From NCBI GenBank assembly GCA_020284085.1, contig JACEVL010000158.1:248001-312000 (forward strand): a stretch of DNA of 64,000 bases, in the 5' to 3' direction. Both the position numbers and the translations under genes were made by a program. Shown in pieces: positions 35,901-47,400 of this stretch (position 1 is the first letter of the stretch; every line of letters starts with the position of its first letter). Below the pieces are notes generated by a model, which made no database searches, was not told where the DNA came from, and was given only the letters and a program-made list of their open reading frames with translations. The DNA is from Aporrectodea caliginosa. Taxonomy: Eukaryota > Annelida > Clitellata > Crassiclitellata > Lumbricidae.

Positions 35901-37020
35901 CAAAGTTGCACATTTAATTATTGAGAAACGAGTTAGTTATCAGACTTAAAAGCCATATTTAGAGTTTCATTATCTTAATATTTTGTTTTCAGCAAAACTG
36001 AATGTAACATGCACCTTTTTGCTCTAGTTGAAGTTGTGGCATCAACAATTATACTAGTGTTTAAACATAACATTTAAAGACTTATCAAATATATTACATG
36101 AAAGGTCTCGTTAAACTTCATGACATATAGCAAATTTTGCACATGTATATAAAATCTTTAATTTACACCAGACAGCTAAATTATGGTAAACTACCTATCT
36201 CTTTAAAAATTGTAACTACTAATTATTCAGCACTTCCAGCCCAGTTCAGTGCAGTATCAAACCTACCGGGTTTGATTTTTCTGTGATTTGTAAGGGTTTT
36301 CTCAGGCTTGGTCAATATATTTATTTCTGGCTCTACCAATGTATGGTAATTATCAACTAAATCAGCAAAAATAATAGCAGCACTTCAGAAACCAATACAA
36401 TACTTATTCTAGCATTTGTAATAACATATAACAATAATCACATTGACATTTTAGCAAACAGATCTATAAATTAATAGTATCGGTCAGTATTATGGCAAAA
36501 CAATAGATGTTATACTGAGCCTGTAACATTAGAGCAATAAGTTCGCAGTGCTTGACAACTGTACAATCAAAATGAATTTCTTATTGAATGAACTGTTAGA
36601 ACCCTGTATTTAGCCATATGCAAAATTTATTGTACTAATGATAAAACTGCGAAACTGGCTAATGAAATGTCTTTTGATGCCACGATCATCAGTTAGCATT
36701 ATCATAACACCAGTACCGCTGCAATTGTTCACTTGAGCATTGAAGTCGGTAATGTAATGTGCTGGTAACTGAACATTTATATAGCATCGGAGTCAACTCG
36801 TATGCATGAAACAAGGCGTATCATAAAAGAAGTATGCTTCTGTAATGTTTTTAATCCTACTGTAATTCACTTGCTTTATGACATTTTCTGGAATTGCAGA
36901 CTCCGACAAGATCAGAATCTATCTAGTGAATGGAAACTTGGGAGCCAGTGGCTCATTGATCAAACTCAATTGGTAATTCAGTCGCTTTACGGTGGCCCAA
37001 TCAAGTTGCCAACATACTGA
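20918..37020 (+). CDS. REV1: REV1 deoxycytidyl transferase / translesion polymerase (complete, 19 exons)
   Basis: Exons: 20918-20992, 22219-22324, 23315-23483, 24670-25430, 25625-25884, 26251-26375, 26982-27136, 27302-27421, 28137-28357, 28806-28950, 29605-29735, 30216-30538, 31003-31108, 31675-31932, 32705-32857, 33364-33531, 33810-34002, 34437-34539, 36900-37020. All phases agree, giving 1230 aa, close to vertebrate REV1 (about 1250). Domains in order: BRCT (exons 2-3, GVAIFVNGYT to VTRPDWITE); the pre-catalytic SRLHHLSTW segment; the Y-family polymerase with MHIDMDCFFVSV (Asp353, Asp355) and SCDE (Asp510, Glu511); the little finger with SVSAEINYGIRFTK; two ubiquitin-binding motifs (LEELPEDIQMEI around Leu908-Pro909; MNALPDELRDEI around Leu994-Pro995); a Lys-rich linker (exon 16); and the C-terminal domain that binds REV7 and other Y-family polymerases (exons 17-19). 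It acts in the nucleus, inserting dCMP opposite lesions and scaffolding bypass. AATAAA follows at 37183. The exon 3 acceptor has a weak pyrimidine tract. Confidence 0.97.
22801..22957 (+). repeat. 21-bp minisatellite in REV1 intron 2
   Basis: About seven near-identical copies of CTATATAAATTCTTGTAATTG lie head to tail. One partial unit in the middle (an extra CTTGTAATTG) suggests slippage or unequal exchange. The high identity implies recent expansion. Confidence 0.9.
23529..23902 (-). mobile_element. hAT-type MITE, intact-length copy in REV1 intron 3
   Basis: A 374-bp element starting CAATGCTTCCCTAAG and ending TTTGGGAAGCGCTG on the plus strand, so the ends are inverted repeats (CAGCGCTTCCCAAA against CAATGCTTCCCTAA). 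The flanks are TTCTAAAG and TTCTAGAG, an 8-bp duplication with one change, as expected for hAT. Read on the minus strand, it matches the element at 39468-39804 through most of its length (GTGTCACGGACC, TTTAAATGCATGTT, CTCTATTGCCCTT, GTTATGACTTTTAAAA). It serves as the reference for the altered end of that copy. Confidence 0.85.
26155..26272 (+). repeat. local duplication of the REV1 exon 6 acceptor region
   Basis: TTGCTTTATGAGGTTTTGAAGGCTGATATAAAGAATGGCAA (26155-26195, partly shown) closely resembles 26232-26272, which spans the true acceptor and first codons of exon 6 (TTTTGAAG|GCTGGTGTGAAG). The upstream copy has its own AG but reaches an in-frame stop after about a dozen codons, so it is a decoy acceptor rather than an exon. 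Confidence 0.65.
30704..30880 (+). repeat. degenerate tandem array of short hairpins in REV1 intron 12
   Basis: Five to six diverged units of roughly 28-38 bp, each of the form GTTGT-CCGGTTGT-TTGACAACC-AGTA-GAAA. Within most units GGTTGT pairs with ACAACC across a 3-5-nt loop, so the array is a row of small stem-loops. The pairing survives although the units have drifted in sequence (for example CCAGTTGTTTGCCAACCGG). Confidence 0.6.
32128..32372 (+). repeat. G-rich polypurine tract in REV1 intron 14
   Basis: About 245 bp of nearly pure purine on the plus strand (AGGGAGGGGAAGTGGGG and similar), with dozens of GGG runs. It could form G-quadruplexes or H-DNA, and it has no fixed repeat unit. 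Confidence 0.8.
32972..33170 (+). repeat. GGT/GGC microsatellite and a 23-bp direct repeat
   Basis: GGGCCGGTGCAGTAAGTGG, continuing TGGT, occurs at about 32975 and again at about 33148. After the first copy, GGT repeats have expanded and shade into GGC repeats (32992-33042). The second copy has only GGTGGT. This suggests the triplet array grew from a short seed inside a duplicated segment of REV1 intron 15. Confidence 0.7.
34540..36899 (+). other. REV1 intron 18, no features seen
   Basis: This 2.36-kb AT-rich intron has no credible coding sequence on either strand. A 20-bp imperfect direct repeat (TGAGCCTGCTCACAAAAAA, at 34568 and 34589) is the only local structure I noted. Confidence 0.4.
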
Positions 37021-37182
37021 ACTGCATTCATCAGCAACTGTAGCCCAAGTATGACGACAAATGCTTCTGTGATACATATCTAAAACACTAAACAGTGAAA
37101 CAGTTTGTTACCATAGAAACCTCATTCAAGATCACCTGGTTTTTAAATTGTTTCACAGGTTTATTGAACAGATTTTGTTTTT

Positions 37183-37188
37183 AATAAA
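37183..37188 (+). terminator. candidate REV1 poly(A) signal
   Basis: AATAAA lies 163 bp past the REV1 stop codon. The minus strand has AATAAA at 37165-37160, so the convergent KIF28 transcript could overlap the REV1 3' end. Confidence 0.45.
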
Positions 37189-38223
37189 ATTACTAAATGA
37201 TCAAGTGTATCTTGTTAAAATTTGTATCGGGATACAATGTCATATACTTTTAACACTTTTGTAGATAATTTGAATATTGGACTGTATTTTTCCTTTATAA
37301 AACTCAAATGCATTAATAACATAAATACACTCCTGTACTTTTAAAAATATATATTAGATGGCACGTTCAATATTTGCTGCGTTATGCCTTTATGTCGACC
37401 GAAATTAATTAGTCTTCCTGATTTTTAGGATATCTCGCCTATACTGTGCCACAACAGATTATGATACGAACTGTTTGACACTTATCACCTTGTTCTCACA
37501 GTCAAAAACATTTAAGCATTCATTCTGCTAAATGCAAGCTTGAATCAATTACATAGATTATGTAGCCTATAGAAACTGAATGCATTTCCAATCTTGACAG
37601 AACAAACTGATTTACCTGACTAAATACCTGTGTAGAGATACCTGTTTCCCTATTCCTCCTGTTTCCCTATTCCTCCAGTATACATTGTATATCCATTCTC
37701 TGAAAAATAAATGACATTTAAACTTTTAAAAACTGCAATCTCTGAGCAAAAGAGATGAAACAGATGTTGTCGATTCCAGTGTTGTACATGTCTGACTGTT
37801 AAACAGTTTCTGTCTTCATAAAGCAACAGGTGATGATTGGTAACATGTTTCTATTGAAATAACTTTCGTGAAGTAGCTTTCTTTTTTGTAAAGTGCCTTA
37901 AAAACAGTACAGGAAAACGTGATGGCAAAATAATAACCACAGAGATGGACAATTACCTCTGACGAGTCTTTTGGCATTATGCTAATCACTTTCCTGATTC
38001 GATTCTACAATTCACCAAAAACATTTCTCTGTAACTGTTGATACTGGCAAAAATAATTGAAGGGTCACATTCCTCAAGTCAGAATTTTATCAGAAATGTG
38101 CACAGATGGCAAGACACATCCATCGGTTATGACAGATTTGAAATGTGCAATAGAAATCTTACAGCATTCTTATTATTAAGTCAGTTTCAGATAGTTTTCT
38201 CAACCTTCAATATCATGTCAGTA

Positions 38224-38405
38224 GTTCAAACACTTTTAAAAATTACCTTGCTGTCTATTTGTATCGTATTTCTGGATAAGAACAAATCATACCAGTTTAA
38301 TTTACATTGTCTTTAAGGTCAAACACTTTAATTACCTTACATTCTATTTGTATCGTATTTCTGGATAGGAATAAATCTTATACCAGTTTATTTTCCATTG
38401 TCTTG
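38224..38405. repeat. about 90-bp tandem duplication over the last KIF28 exon
   Basis: 38224-38315 and 38318-38405 are near-identical copies sharing TCTATTTGTATCGTATTTCT and TACCAGTTTA blocks. The right copy contains the end of the last KIF28 exon, including its stop codon. The left copy is a downstream duplicate of that coding tail with stop codons inside it. Confidence 0.75.
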
Positions 38406-41400
38406 ATTTGCTTTTCCATTTCTTCTCTGTTTCGTGTTTTGCTGCCCTAAAGAATGTATCGATAGCTAAGTACATTTAATTGGCACTGTAGGCTATGGTA
38501 ATTTATGAAGTGCTTCTTTTGAGCTCAGAGACATAAAATGAACTAAAGAATCATTTGATTGCAAACCAAATTATTTATGGTAAATGGTTAATTTAAACAG
38601 TAGGACATTTCCTTACATGGCTAGACAAACTCCGTTTAAAAAAATGTATAAAGACTTGACCCCAAAGACAGAAGTGAAAGGCAGATGAATCAGCAAGTCA
38701 TCACAGTGGTAAAGTTTCTTTTATTTCTTAATAAGTATGTATAACTTAAATATGGCTGGTAAATAGACTACTTAGTAGACTACTTGGGGGGCCCGATAGC
38801 GCATTGGATAACATCTGGCACAGAGACCGAAAGGTACCGAGTTCGAGCCCCCGTTGGGCGGATATGCTTTGTAGGCTGTAGTGTAAGAACTTAGCTAAGA
38901 TTTAAACAACATAAATGTGGTTTGTGCTTAATAAAGAAAAGATTATTATTATTATTATTATTATTACATGAGGTACAATAATTTCACCATAAGAAACAAT
39001 ACCAGTAGTGTAAGAACTTGCTCAAACAATAATTAGGTGTGTTCCTGTACTTAACTGATGTAAGATAATTTGACTACAGTAATACTATTAATACACGAAA
39101 AACATGGAATTTAAGGTAGCTGATATCGGGGAATGTAATGGCATTTATACGATTTGCTTTAGGTAGACAACCATACTGCTTCTATGATGAGAAGGCTTGT
39201 ACTATAAAGCCATCAATTAACCATTTAATGGTTAATTGATGGCTTGTACTATAAATGGTTAACTGAGTCGTACCTTAGATTGTCCCGCTTTGGGACTTGC
39301 TCCCTGGTGGCCAATTACTTCCACAAACAGCAGTCCATCTTGGAAGTATTCGAGCAACTGTAGCAAAAAGTTAACACGTGTTTCTTACAAATGAAACTGC
39401 TTAACCTCACAGCTTTTGAGGTTAACTTAAGTGCTTGAGAGGTTTAAGAGCATGCCAGCACTTAAGGCAGTGCTTCCCAAACTTTTCAGTGTCACGGACC
39501 GGCAGGAATGTTCACACTGCAGGAGGAAAGGGGCCAAATTTATAAATTATTTCTCTTTTTCGCTTTCGATCGCCTAAATTCCTCAAAATGTATTAAAGCT
39601 GATTTAAATGCATGTTCAGCCAATTATATGACTCTATTGCCCTTTAAATGCTACCTAATTAGTGTTTTTTGTTATGACTTTTAAAAATATAATAGCTTTC
39701 ATTTCTTGATTCGAGACAATTTGACTAGTTCTTGACTCACTCTCTGTGTAGTTTCGTTCCCCTGAGAATTTGTATCGACATCGAGTCTGAATTGGGAAGC
39801 ACTGACTTAAGGGCTAAATAAGGTTTACACAAACCAGCTTTTCAGAGGTTACATGAAGTGTAACAAGAGTAAAATGTTTAACGATGAACTGTACCAGCAC
39901 TGCAAAGGTAAAAGGGCTCTGGAACTGTGCAAGATTAATTTAAGTCTTGCACAAGTTGCACACTCAATTACCTTATGATCAACTTTGTTGAACTTCATCA
40001 ATCTTTCATGGTTGTATCGGGGATTTGCTCCATCCTTCATCTCAGTCTCTGTGTAGTTTCGTTCCCCATAGAATCTGTATCGACATCGAGTCTGAATTTA
40101 GAAGAATTCAAAAACAAGAACGTAACCGTTAAACTTAAAGAGCTGATCGCTTGTATTTAACACTCAGTGTTACAGCAATTACAAATGAATAATACAAACA
40201 GTGAATCGTAGTCCATGACCATATATACTTTAATTTTTATCAATATTTATTTTAGTATGTTCTTTAAAGCAGAATGAAACTTACTGTTAATAAACTTGGC
40301 TTACCCGCACAAACCTTTCTGGCAGATTAAACGCATTGCAGATTCGTATCTTAAATGCTGCTGGTTTTCCAACCTAATTGCACAAATTCATGAAATGGAT
40401 TAACTAAATCAACATGTACTTCATTCAAGTCTTCATCAGAATTAAAATAAAAACTGCTGTCTGTTCAACCCCTTTGGATTTTGACCTGAAAGCGATTTCA
40501 CCCCACCCACCCTATCGATTTTGTTTTGACTAAGTGCCTGTGAATAAGCTGGTTCGGACTGCAACTTCACTTCTCGGGGCACTGTAGAATCTTGACATTA
40601 TGATTAGCCTACAATTACTATCTGGCTCTGTTTGAGACTGTTTCCCCATATGCCCTGCTACTTTGGATAATAACGTACACAAATGATTCACTAGTAGAGA
40701 CTTGCAACAGTGTAATATTTATATAAAGCTCATGGAGGAAAGTAGGCATCATTAGGTAATAGGTATATAACAGATTTTTCTATCAGAAATATTGCTAATA
40801 TTGCAGACACTTGAAAACATTTTTGATGACAAAGAATTGCATGTCTTACGTGCATAACAACTAATTACCCAACATTGAGGTCAAATGAGCCACAGCATTA
40901 CTGCTTTGTTCAAGGTGTTAAACATCTCAGTACCGGTAGTGTTCCCAGCCAACCACTGGTAAAATGATGCTTTATAAGAGCTACTCTGGCCTTTAAACAA
41001 GGCTGCATTACAAGGAGACTGTGTTCTTAATCAAGCTGAGCTGAATTTACCTGGGATCTACCGTATGTCTCATGCTTGATCATACCAGAATTCATCAGTT
41101 TGACACACAAAACTGATCATCAGTTTGGGGCACAAACAAAACTGATCATCAGTTTGGGGCACAAAACTGAAAGCTATTATGATGCAAAAGATAGTGGCTG
41201 GTTCGGTATGACACGATAGACAATTAGTGCGAATGCCTTCCTAGTAACACAGACTATGCAGGTTTAAGCCACCCCAAACCTGAAGACTGTTACTGTGTAA
41301 GAACCGTGAGCAAGTCCTACACACACAACTGCTCAGCACCATCGACTGATGCTCTGTCATTAGATAGTGACCCATCGTGAGTTTCTTGTAAGGCGCTATA

Positions 41401-44400
41401 TAAATGTTCATAAACATACATACACACAATGACGCAAAACAAATACAGAGGGAAGTGCTGTGCATTTACATACAGTAGAAGTGATGAGTTTTAATGCAGA
41501 TACCAGATCGACGGGATCCTTGACAGCCAGTTTATCAGTTTCTTTGCCGTTTTGGTCACAGGGAATGAGGTCGATCTTGAGAAAGCCACATTGCTTAGCC
41601 CTGTAGTTCATGATGTTCAACGGTTCCTCGTCAAATCTCAGCATATGTGCTAGAAAAGCCAAGGGCAGAGACGCCAATCCCACTGTTACATCAAGATCTG
41701 GCGGCTCCCAGAATGGGTCCTCTTCCTACAAGAAAATTTATCTACCAGTTCAAAACTGTTATGGTTGAAATGGATGTAACAAAATACAGTCAAATCACTC
41801 ATGACGAAATGGATGTAACAAGTTATAAGTCCCAGCACAGTAGCAGCAAGAACTGGTAACTTCGGGCAAAGTCCTGGTAATTCTAACAAATGGTAACTTG
41901 TGGCAAACTGGACAAACTACATCACGTAAAACGGCACAGGATAACTTTTCCTGCAAGCTGCACCAACAGCAACAATGCTTTATACACCAGTAAGCCATTT
42001 AAGTAGGGGTGTGACATCAGGGTATATCTGTAATACACTTGGTCAGTGACCATGCAGCTGCATTGGGCTTAACTCCACATAACGACCCAGCAGTATCATT
42101 TGGGAAGAAAACAATCCAATTAAAATTTTTTTTATTTATTTAAGTAGGTATTTTTTTGCAGCAAGCACCATTCATATTTACCAAATAAGATTAATTAATT
42201 TACCAAATAAGATTAATAAGGTACAATAGTCATGCACACATATAAGTAATGCACATTGTATGGGGTTGCTGCTTGGTGTTATTGATACCACACTAATAGG
42301 TTAATACTCAAATTGGTGGTTCTCTGTAGTGATACCGCAGTACCTGGTGCCCACACAGCCCTCCATTCTTTACTAGTCAGTAAATGGGTACCCACACAAG
42401 CAGGGTGGTTTATTGGATTGTTGTAGTCAAGTCTGTGCCTCAGCTGAAGGATTCTTTAACCTCAGTTCCGAGGAGCTTCTACAGAGATAGGTAAACCAGG
42501 TAAAGCAAGTGTTAACTTCATCCTCTACATGTCATGTGTAAAGTTCTTTTTCCCTATGTAGTCCAGCAATAAGCCATTGAAAGTAGAATGCACTTTAGTA
42601 CCTGTGACATTGCTGGAACTCTTCCAAGTTCCTCGTACTTTTGGTACATTTCCTGCATGTAGCTGTATCGCACCAGGAATTTCGTCTTATTCCAGAGATA
42701 TTCGTTTCCTGTGTTTTCGTCCGTCACCCTAACAAACAACTGCCAGGGGCACATCATCACTCCAGGATTTATTTAGCACTAACACAACTCCAGTCATTTA
42801 ATTCTCTAGATAAAAGGGTTATTTTCACATCAGTGTATGTGCGTGTATCATCTGGTTTTTAAATTGTTCATGTGTATGCATGTTTGATGATGACAATTTA
42901 AAAAGTGTATGCATGTTTGTATGCATGTATGCAACTGTGCATGTGTGTATGACTGTAATTATGTATGTATAAATACAAATACGTATCAAACAATTCATAC
43001 AGCACCTTTAAAATACCTCTCAAACATGTTACGTACCTCTGTTCTGCCGTAGTCCAACCCTTGCAAATCTGGTGACAGCAAAAATATACGAAACTGGACG
43101 TCTTTCTCCATGTCATTAGCCATGGCCATGACGTTCTGTACCACGGGCAACATGTTCATGACTTCGTTATGAAGCATGCTATCATCTGAAAAAAAGGTTT
43201 CATCAGTCTTGTCATCATCATTGTCATCATCAACACTTGTCATCAATGCACTCATCTGTGTCGTTGTCAGCATCAGCGGGAGCTAGTGGACGTGCAGAGC
43301 GCTCTTCTCATCATCTTTCCTAAATCTCGTCGTCTCCTTTGACATGGCAAAGTCAAACTTTTTCTGGTCTACTCTTCTCAACAACGTGAGTCCGTTCCAT
43401 TATTTTTCGCCACATTTAAACTAATATCCTGCACAATATTCGTCCAGCATCATGCACCCTTTGTTTAACTTTTCATCCCAGCCAGCCATCATCCTCTCCA
43501 TATTCAAGCGCCTACCATGATTCTGTCAATCATCCTCCTCCTCATCAGCCTTAGGTGCCAAACTGCATACCATATCCAGTTTCACCCCTCCAATCCCTCC
43601 ATGACCTACATACCGTTCACACCCAGCCATCAAAACCCCGCCTCTTTTGATACCGCAACACGACAAAATGGCCACATGTCCTACACCCCGCTACCGTTTT
43701 TCTTAACAGTCGGTCGCAAAAGACCATTCCAGCACCTGATCCACAATAGGTTTTTCATCATGTTAATCCTACTTTCTGGTGACACACACGTAAATCCTGG
43801 ACCAATTATTAAGTATTCCGCTTCTCTTCCTCCTCCTCCTCCTCCTTCTGTTGCAACTACTGCTGCTGCTCCTCCTCCTCCTTTGCCTCATTCTGCCGCT
43901 ACTGTTGCTGCTGCCCCTACACCGCCTCCTCCTCCTCTTCCTCCTCCCCTTCCTCCTCCTCATCCTACTCTTCCGCTTCATACACCATCTCAGAAAATAA
44001 ACAAAACCAGCTTTGTACTCTGCAGCTTAAACGTTCGATCATTACTTCACCCGACACACTCAGCAGAAATTAACGATTTGGCAACCTCCACTCACCCTCC
44101 AGACTTATTTGCCTTGACTGAAACATGGTTTAACTCAAGCACAACCAATGCCCAATATCAAGACTGTTTACCTTCTGGCTATCATCTCCACAGCACACCT
44201 CGTCCCTCAAAATCGACAACCGGTACGAACACCACTGGTGGAGGCATCGCTTTTTTGACCCGAGAACCTTCCACCGTCCTTGACTCACCTGGCTACTGTT
44301 TTCGTTCTTTTGAATGCGCCTCAATCACCCTAAAACTCCCGAACACAATCCTAACCATTTTCAATGTCTACCGCCCTCCTTCCTCCTCCTCATACTCAAG

Positions 44401-47400
44401 TCCTGCATCCGTCTTCTTGCAAGAATTCACAACTTTACTCTCCATCGCTGCCACAACGCCTCATGAATTTCTGATCACAGGTGACTTTAACATACATGTC
44501 GACAATCCATCTGACTCATTTGCATCCGAATTCCTCACGCTCTTGTCATCTACTAACTTGATCCAACATGTCAACTTCCCCACCCACTGTCACAACCACA
44601 CACTCGACCTCATCATCACTTCATCTCTCTCTAAGTTATCGCCAGACATCTCTTTCTCTTTTGATACACCTTCCGATCATTACCCCATTTTTACACGTCT
44701 CAACATACTTCCTACTCCACATCCAGAACCCATCCCTCATTCATTTCGCCGCATCAACTCCATAAACATTGAAACCTTCTTGCAAGATCTCTCCTCTTCA
44801 GACCTCGTTCTAAATCCTCCATCCACTCTTGATGACCTACTGTCTTCCTACAACACCACCCTCTCCATGCTCCTTGACAAGCACGCTCCTATTATCACCA
44901 AATCAGGCTCCCACTCTAACAACCCTTGGTATAATTCCTACCTCCAGGCTTTCAAATCTTTCCGTCGACGCCTTGAGCGCACTTACAAACGAACCCGTGA
45001 TCCTCAAGTGCTCTCTTCCCTAAAAAGAGCAACAAATAAATATCATCACCTTCTGGCTGCGGCTAAAAAGAAGTTTTACTCCTCACTAGTTCACTCCCGA
45101 TCCTCCAATCCTCGCCTTCTTTGGAAAACCATAAACCAACTGCTACATCGGAACTCCGCCAGCCCACTTCCAAACTCTCTTCCATCTTCTTCAATAGCCG
45201 AGTCATTCTGTTCCTTCTTCTCAGGAAAAGTTGCTACTCTCCGTCTCTCTCTCCAATCACTCCTTTCTAAGACCACCAACGATTCACCTGCAGGTACATC
45301 TTCGTCTACTCATGACTCTCCACCTTCCCCACCTCAATCGTCATTATCTGTCTTCCACCCAACATCAGAGACTGAAGTATCCAATTTATTACAATCTCTC
45401 CCGAACAAGCAGTGCGAACTTGACCCTATACCTACCTCCTTACTGAAAGACTGTGCATCTATCCTTGTTCCCATAATTACCAAAATAATCAACATCTCCC
45501 TATCTACTGGAAATTTCCCCCTCCTCTTCAAACACTCTTTAGTCACTCCACTCCTCAAGAAACCATCCCTTGACCAAGAAAACCTTTCCAACTACCGACC
45601 TGTTTCCAACCTGTCATTCATCTCTAAACTAACTGAGCGCATAGTCCTGTCTCGGATAAATGACTACCTGACTTCAAACTCACTCCTTAACCCACACCAG
45701 TCTGGTTTTACCAAGCGGCACTCAACCGAAACCCTTCTCACTTCCCTCTACAATAAACTTGTCTCTGCCATCTCTCATCAAGAAATCTCCTGTCTCTGCC
45801 TTCTTGACATTTCTGCAGCCTTTGACACCATCGACCACAACATATTACTCCAAAGACTGTCTTCCTGGTTCGGTTTTACTGACACTGCTCTCCTCTGGAT
45901 TCAGTCCTATCTGTCTTCCCGCTCTTTCTCCGTTAAAACATCCAAAACCACATCTCAAGCATGTCCTCTCACCAGTGGTGTTCCGCAAGGTTCTGTTCTC
46001 GGGCCCCTATTGTTCATCCTTTACACTACTCCACTCAGCTCACTCATCAAAGCATCCTCGGTTGACCATCACCTATACGCTGACGACACCCAATTATTCA
46101 TCTCATTCTCTCCAAGCAGCTTCTCCGACTCCATAGATCATCTTCTCCATGTAGTTACCCAAATCTCTTCCTGGATGACATCAAATCTCTTGTGCCTGAA
46201 CCCATCAAAAACTGAATTTATACTCATAGGCCTCCGTGAGCAACTTAAGAAAATCCCAGATCCATCTATTTCCATCAACCTTGACTCTGCACTTCCCCAC
46301 ACATTCACTGCAAATTCTCCTGTCCGCAACCTTGGTGTGATTTTTGACCAAAATCTCAGCTTCGCCGATCACATCACCCATCTTTCTCGCTCTTGCTTCA
46401 TGCATATCCGTGACCTCCGTAGAATCCGCCCTATGCTTGACTTCAAAACTGCATCCACAATAGCTACATCTATAGTTCACGCTAAATTAGACTACTGCAA
46501 TTCTCTTTTCCTAAACATAGATATAACTCAAATAAACCGCCTCCAAGCAATTCAGAATGCCCTAGCCCGTGCTGTCACCAAAACCCCCAAATACCATCAC
46601 ATCACTCCTGTCCTCGAATCACTCCACTGGCTCAAAATTCCTGAACGAATAGAATACAAAATCATCTCACTCACGTACAACACACTTCAAACCTCCCAGC
46701 CCTCCTATCTCCGTCAGTTGTTCACGATCCAGCCACTTCGTCAACCCGCTCCTCCTCCTCCCTAACACTGCTCCGCCCTTCCGTCACCTCATCATTACAA
46801 TTTTCCAATCGCTCCATAGCCATAGCTGTTCCACCTCTTTGGAACAAACTTCCGCCAGCACTACGACAAATATCTGACCAATCCTACGAAGTCACCAAAA
46901 CTCCACCTCTCGCTATCTCTCCACAGGTCTTTCACTCGAAACTGAAAACACTGCTTTTTGACAAATCCTATCCTGAATCCAACACTTCTCCCTGCCTACC
47001 TCGCCGTCTGAACACAAAACACCATCCACCTTAGCCGCCTGTCTGTCTGCCTGCCTGACTCTCTGGATTTTGACCCCTGCCTATCGATTTTGATTTTATT
47101 GAGCGCCTGTGAATAAGCTGGTTCCCGCGACTTCGCTTTTTGGGCGCTGTAGAAGTTCTGAGTTTACGATTACGATTACGATTACCTGAGAACCAGGTAG
47201 AGTTAACTCTTATCAACATCCTTATCATCATCATTGTTGTCAGCATAAACCTTAGCAACACAAAATACCAATCACAGGATAAAATTTATGCCTTTTTAAT
47301 AAAAAATAGTCTGAAAATATTATTGTAAATGTTTCATTGTTGCTGTTAGTGTTTGTGTGTAAGATGAATATACAAAGCTCCTACCATCTTTTATTTCGAT

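Noticed and set aside
38789..38862. True tRNA gene
   Set aside because: A and B boxes are present, but the anticodon arm and several invariant positions are poor, and the unit is followed by a SINE body and ATT tail.
43769..43981. Arg-rich minus-strand ORF
   Set aside because: It is the complement of the Pro-rich codons of the LINE ORF.
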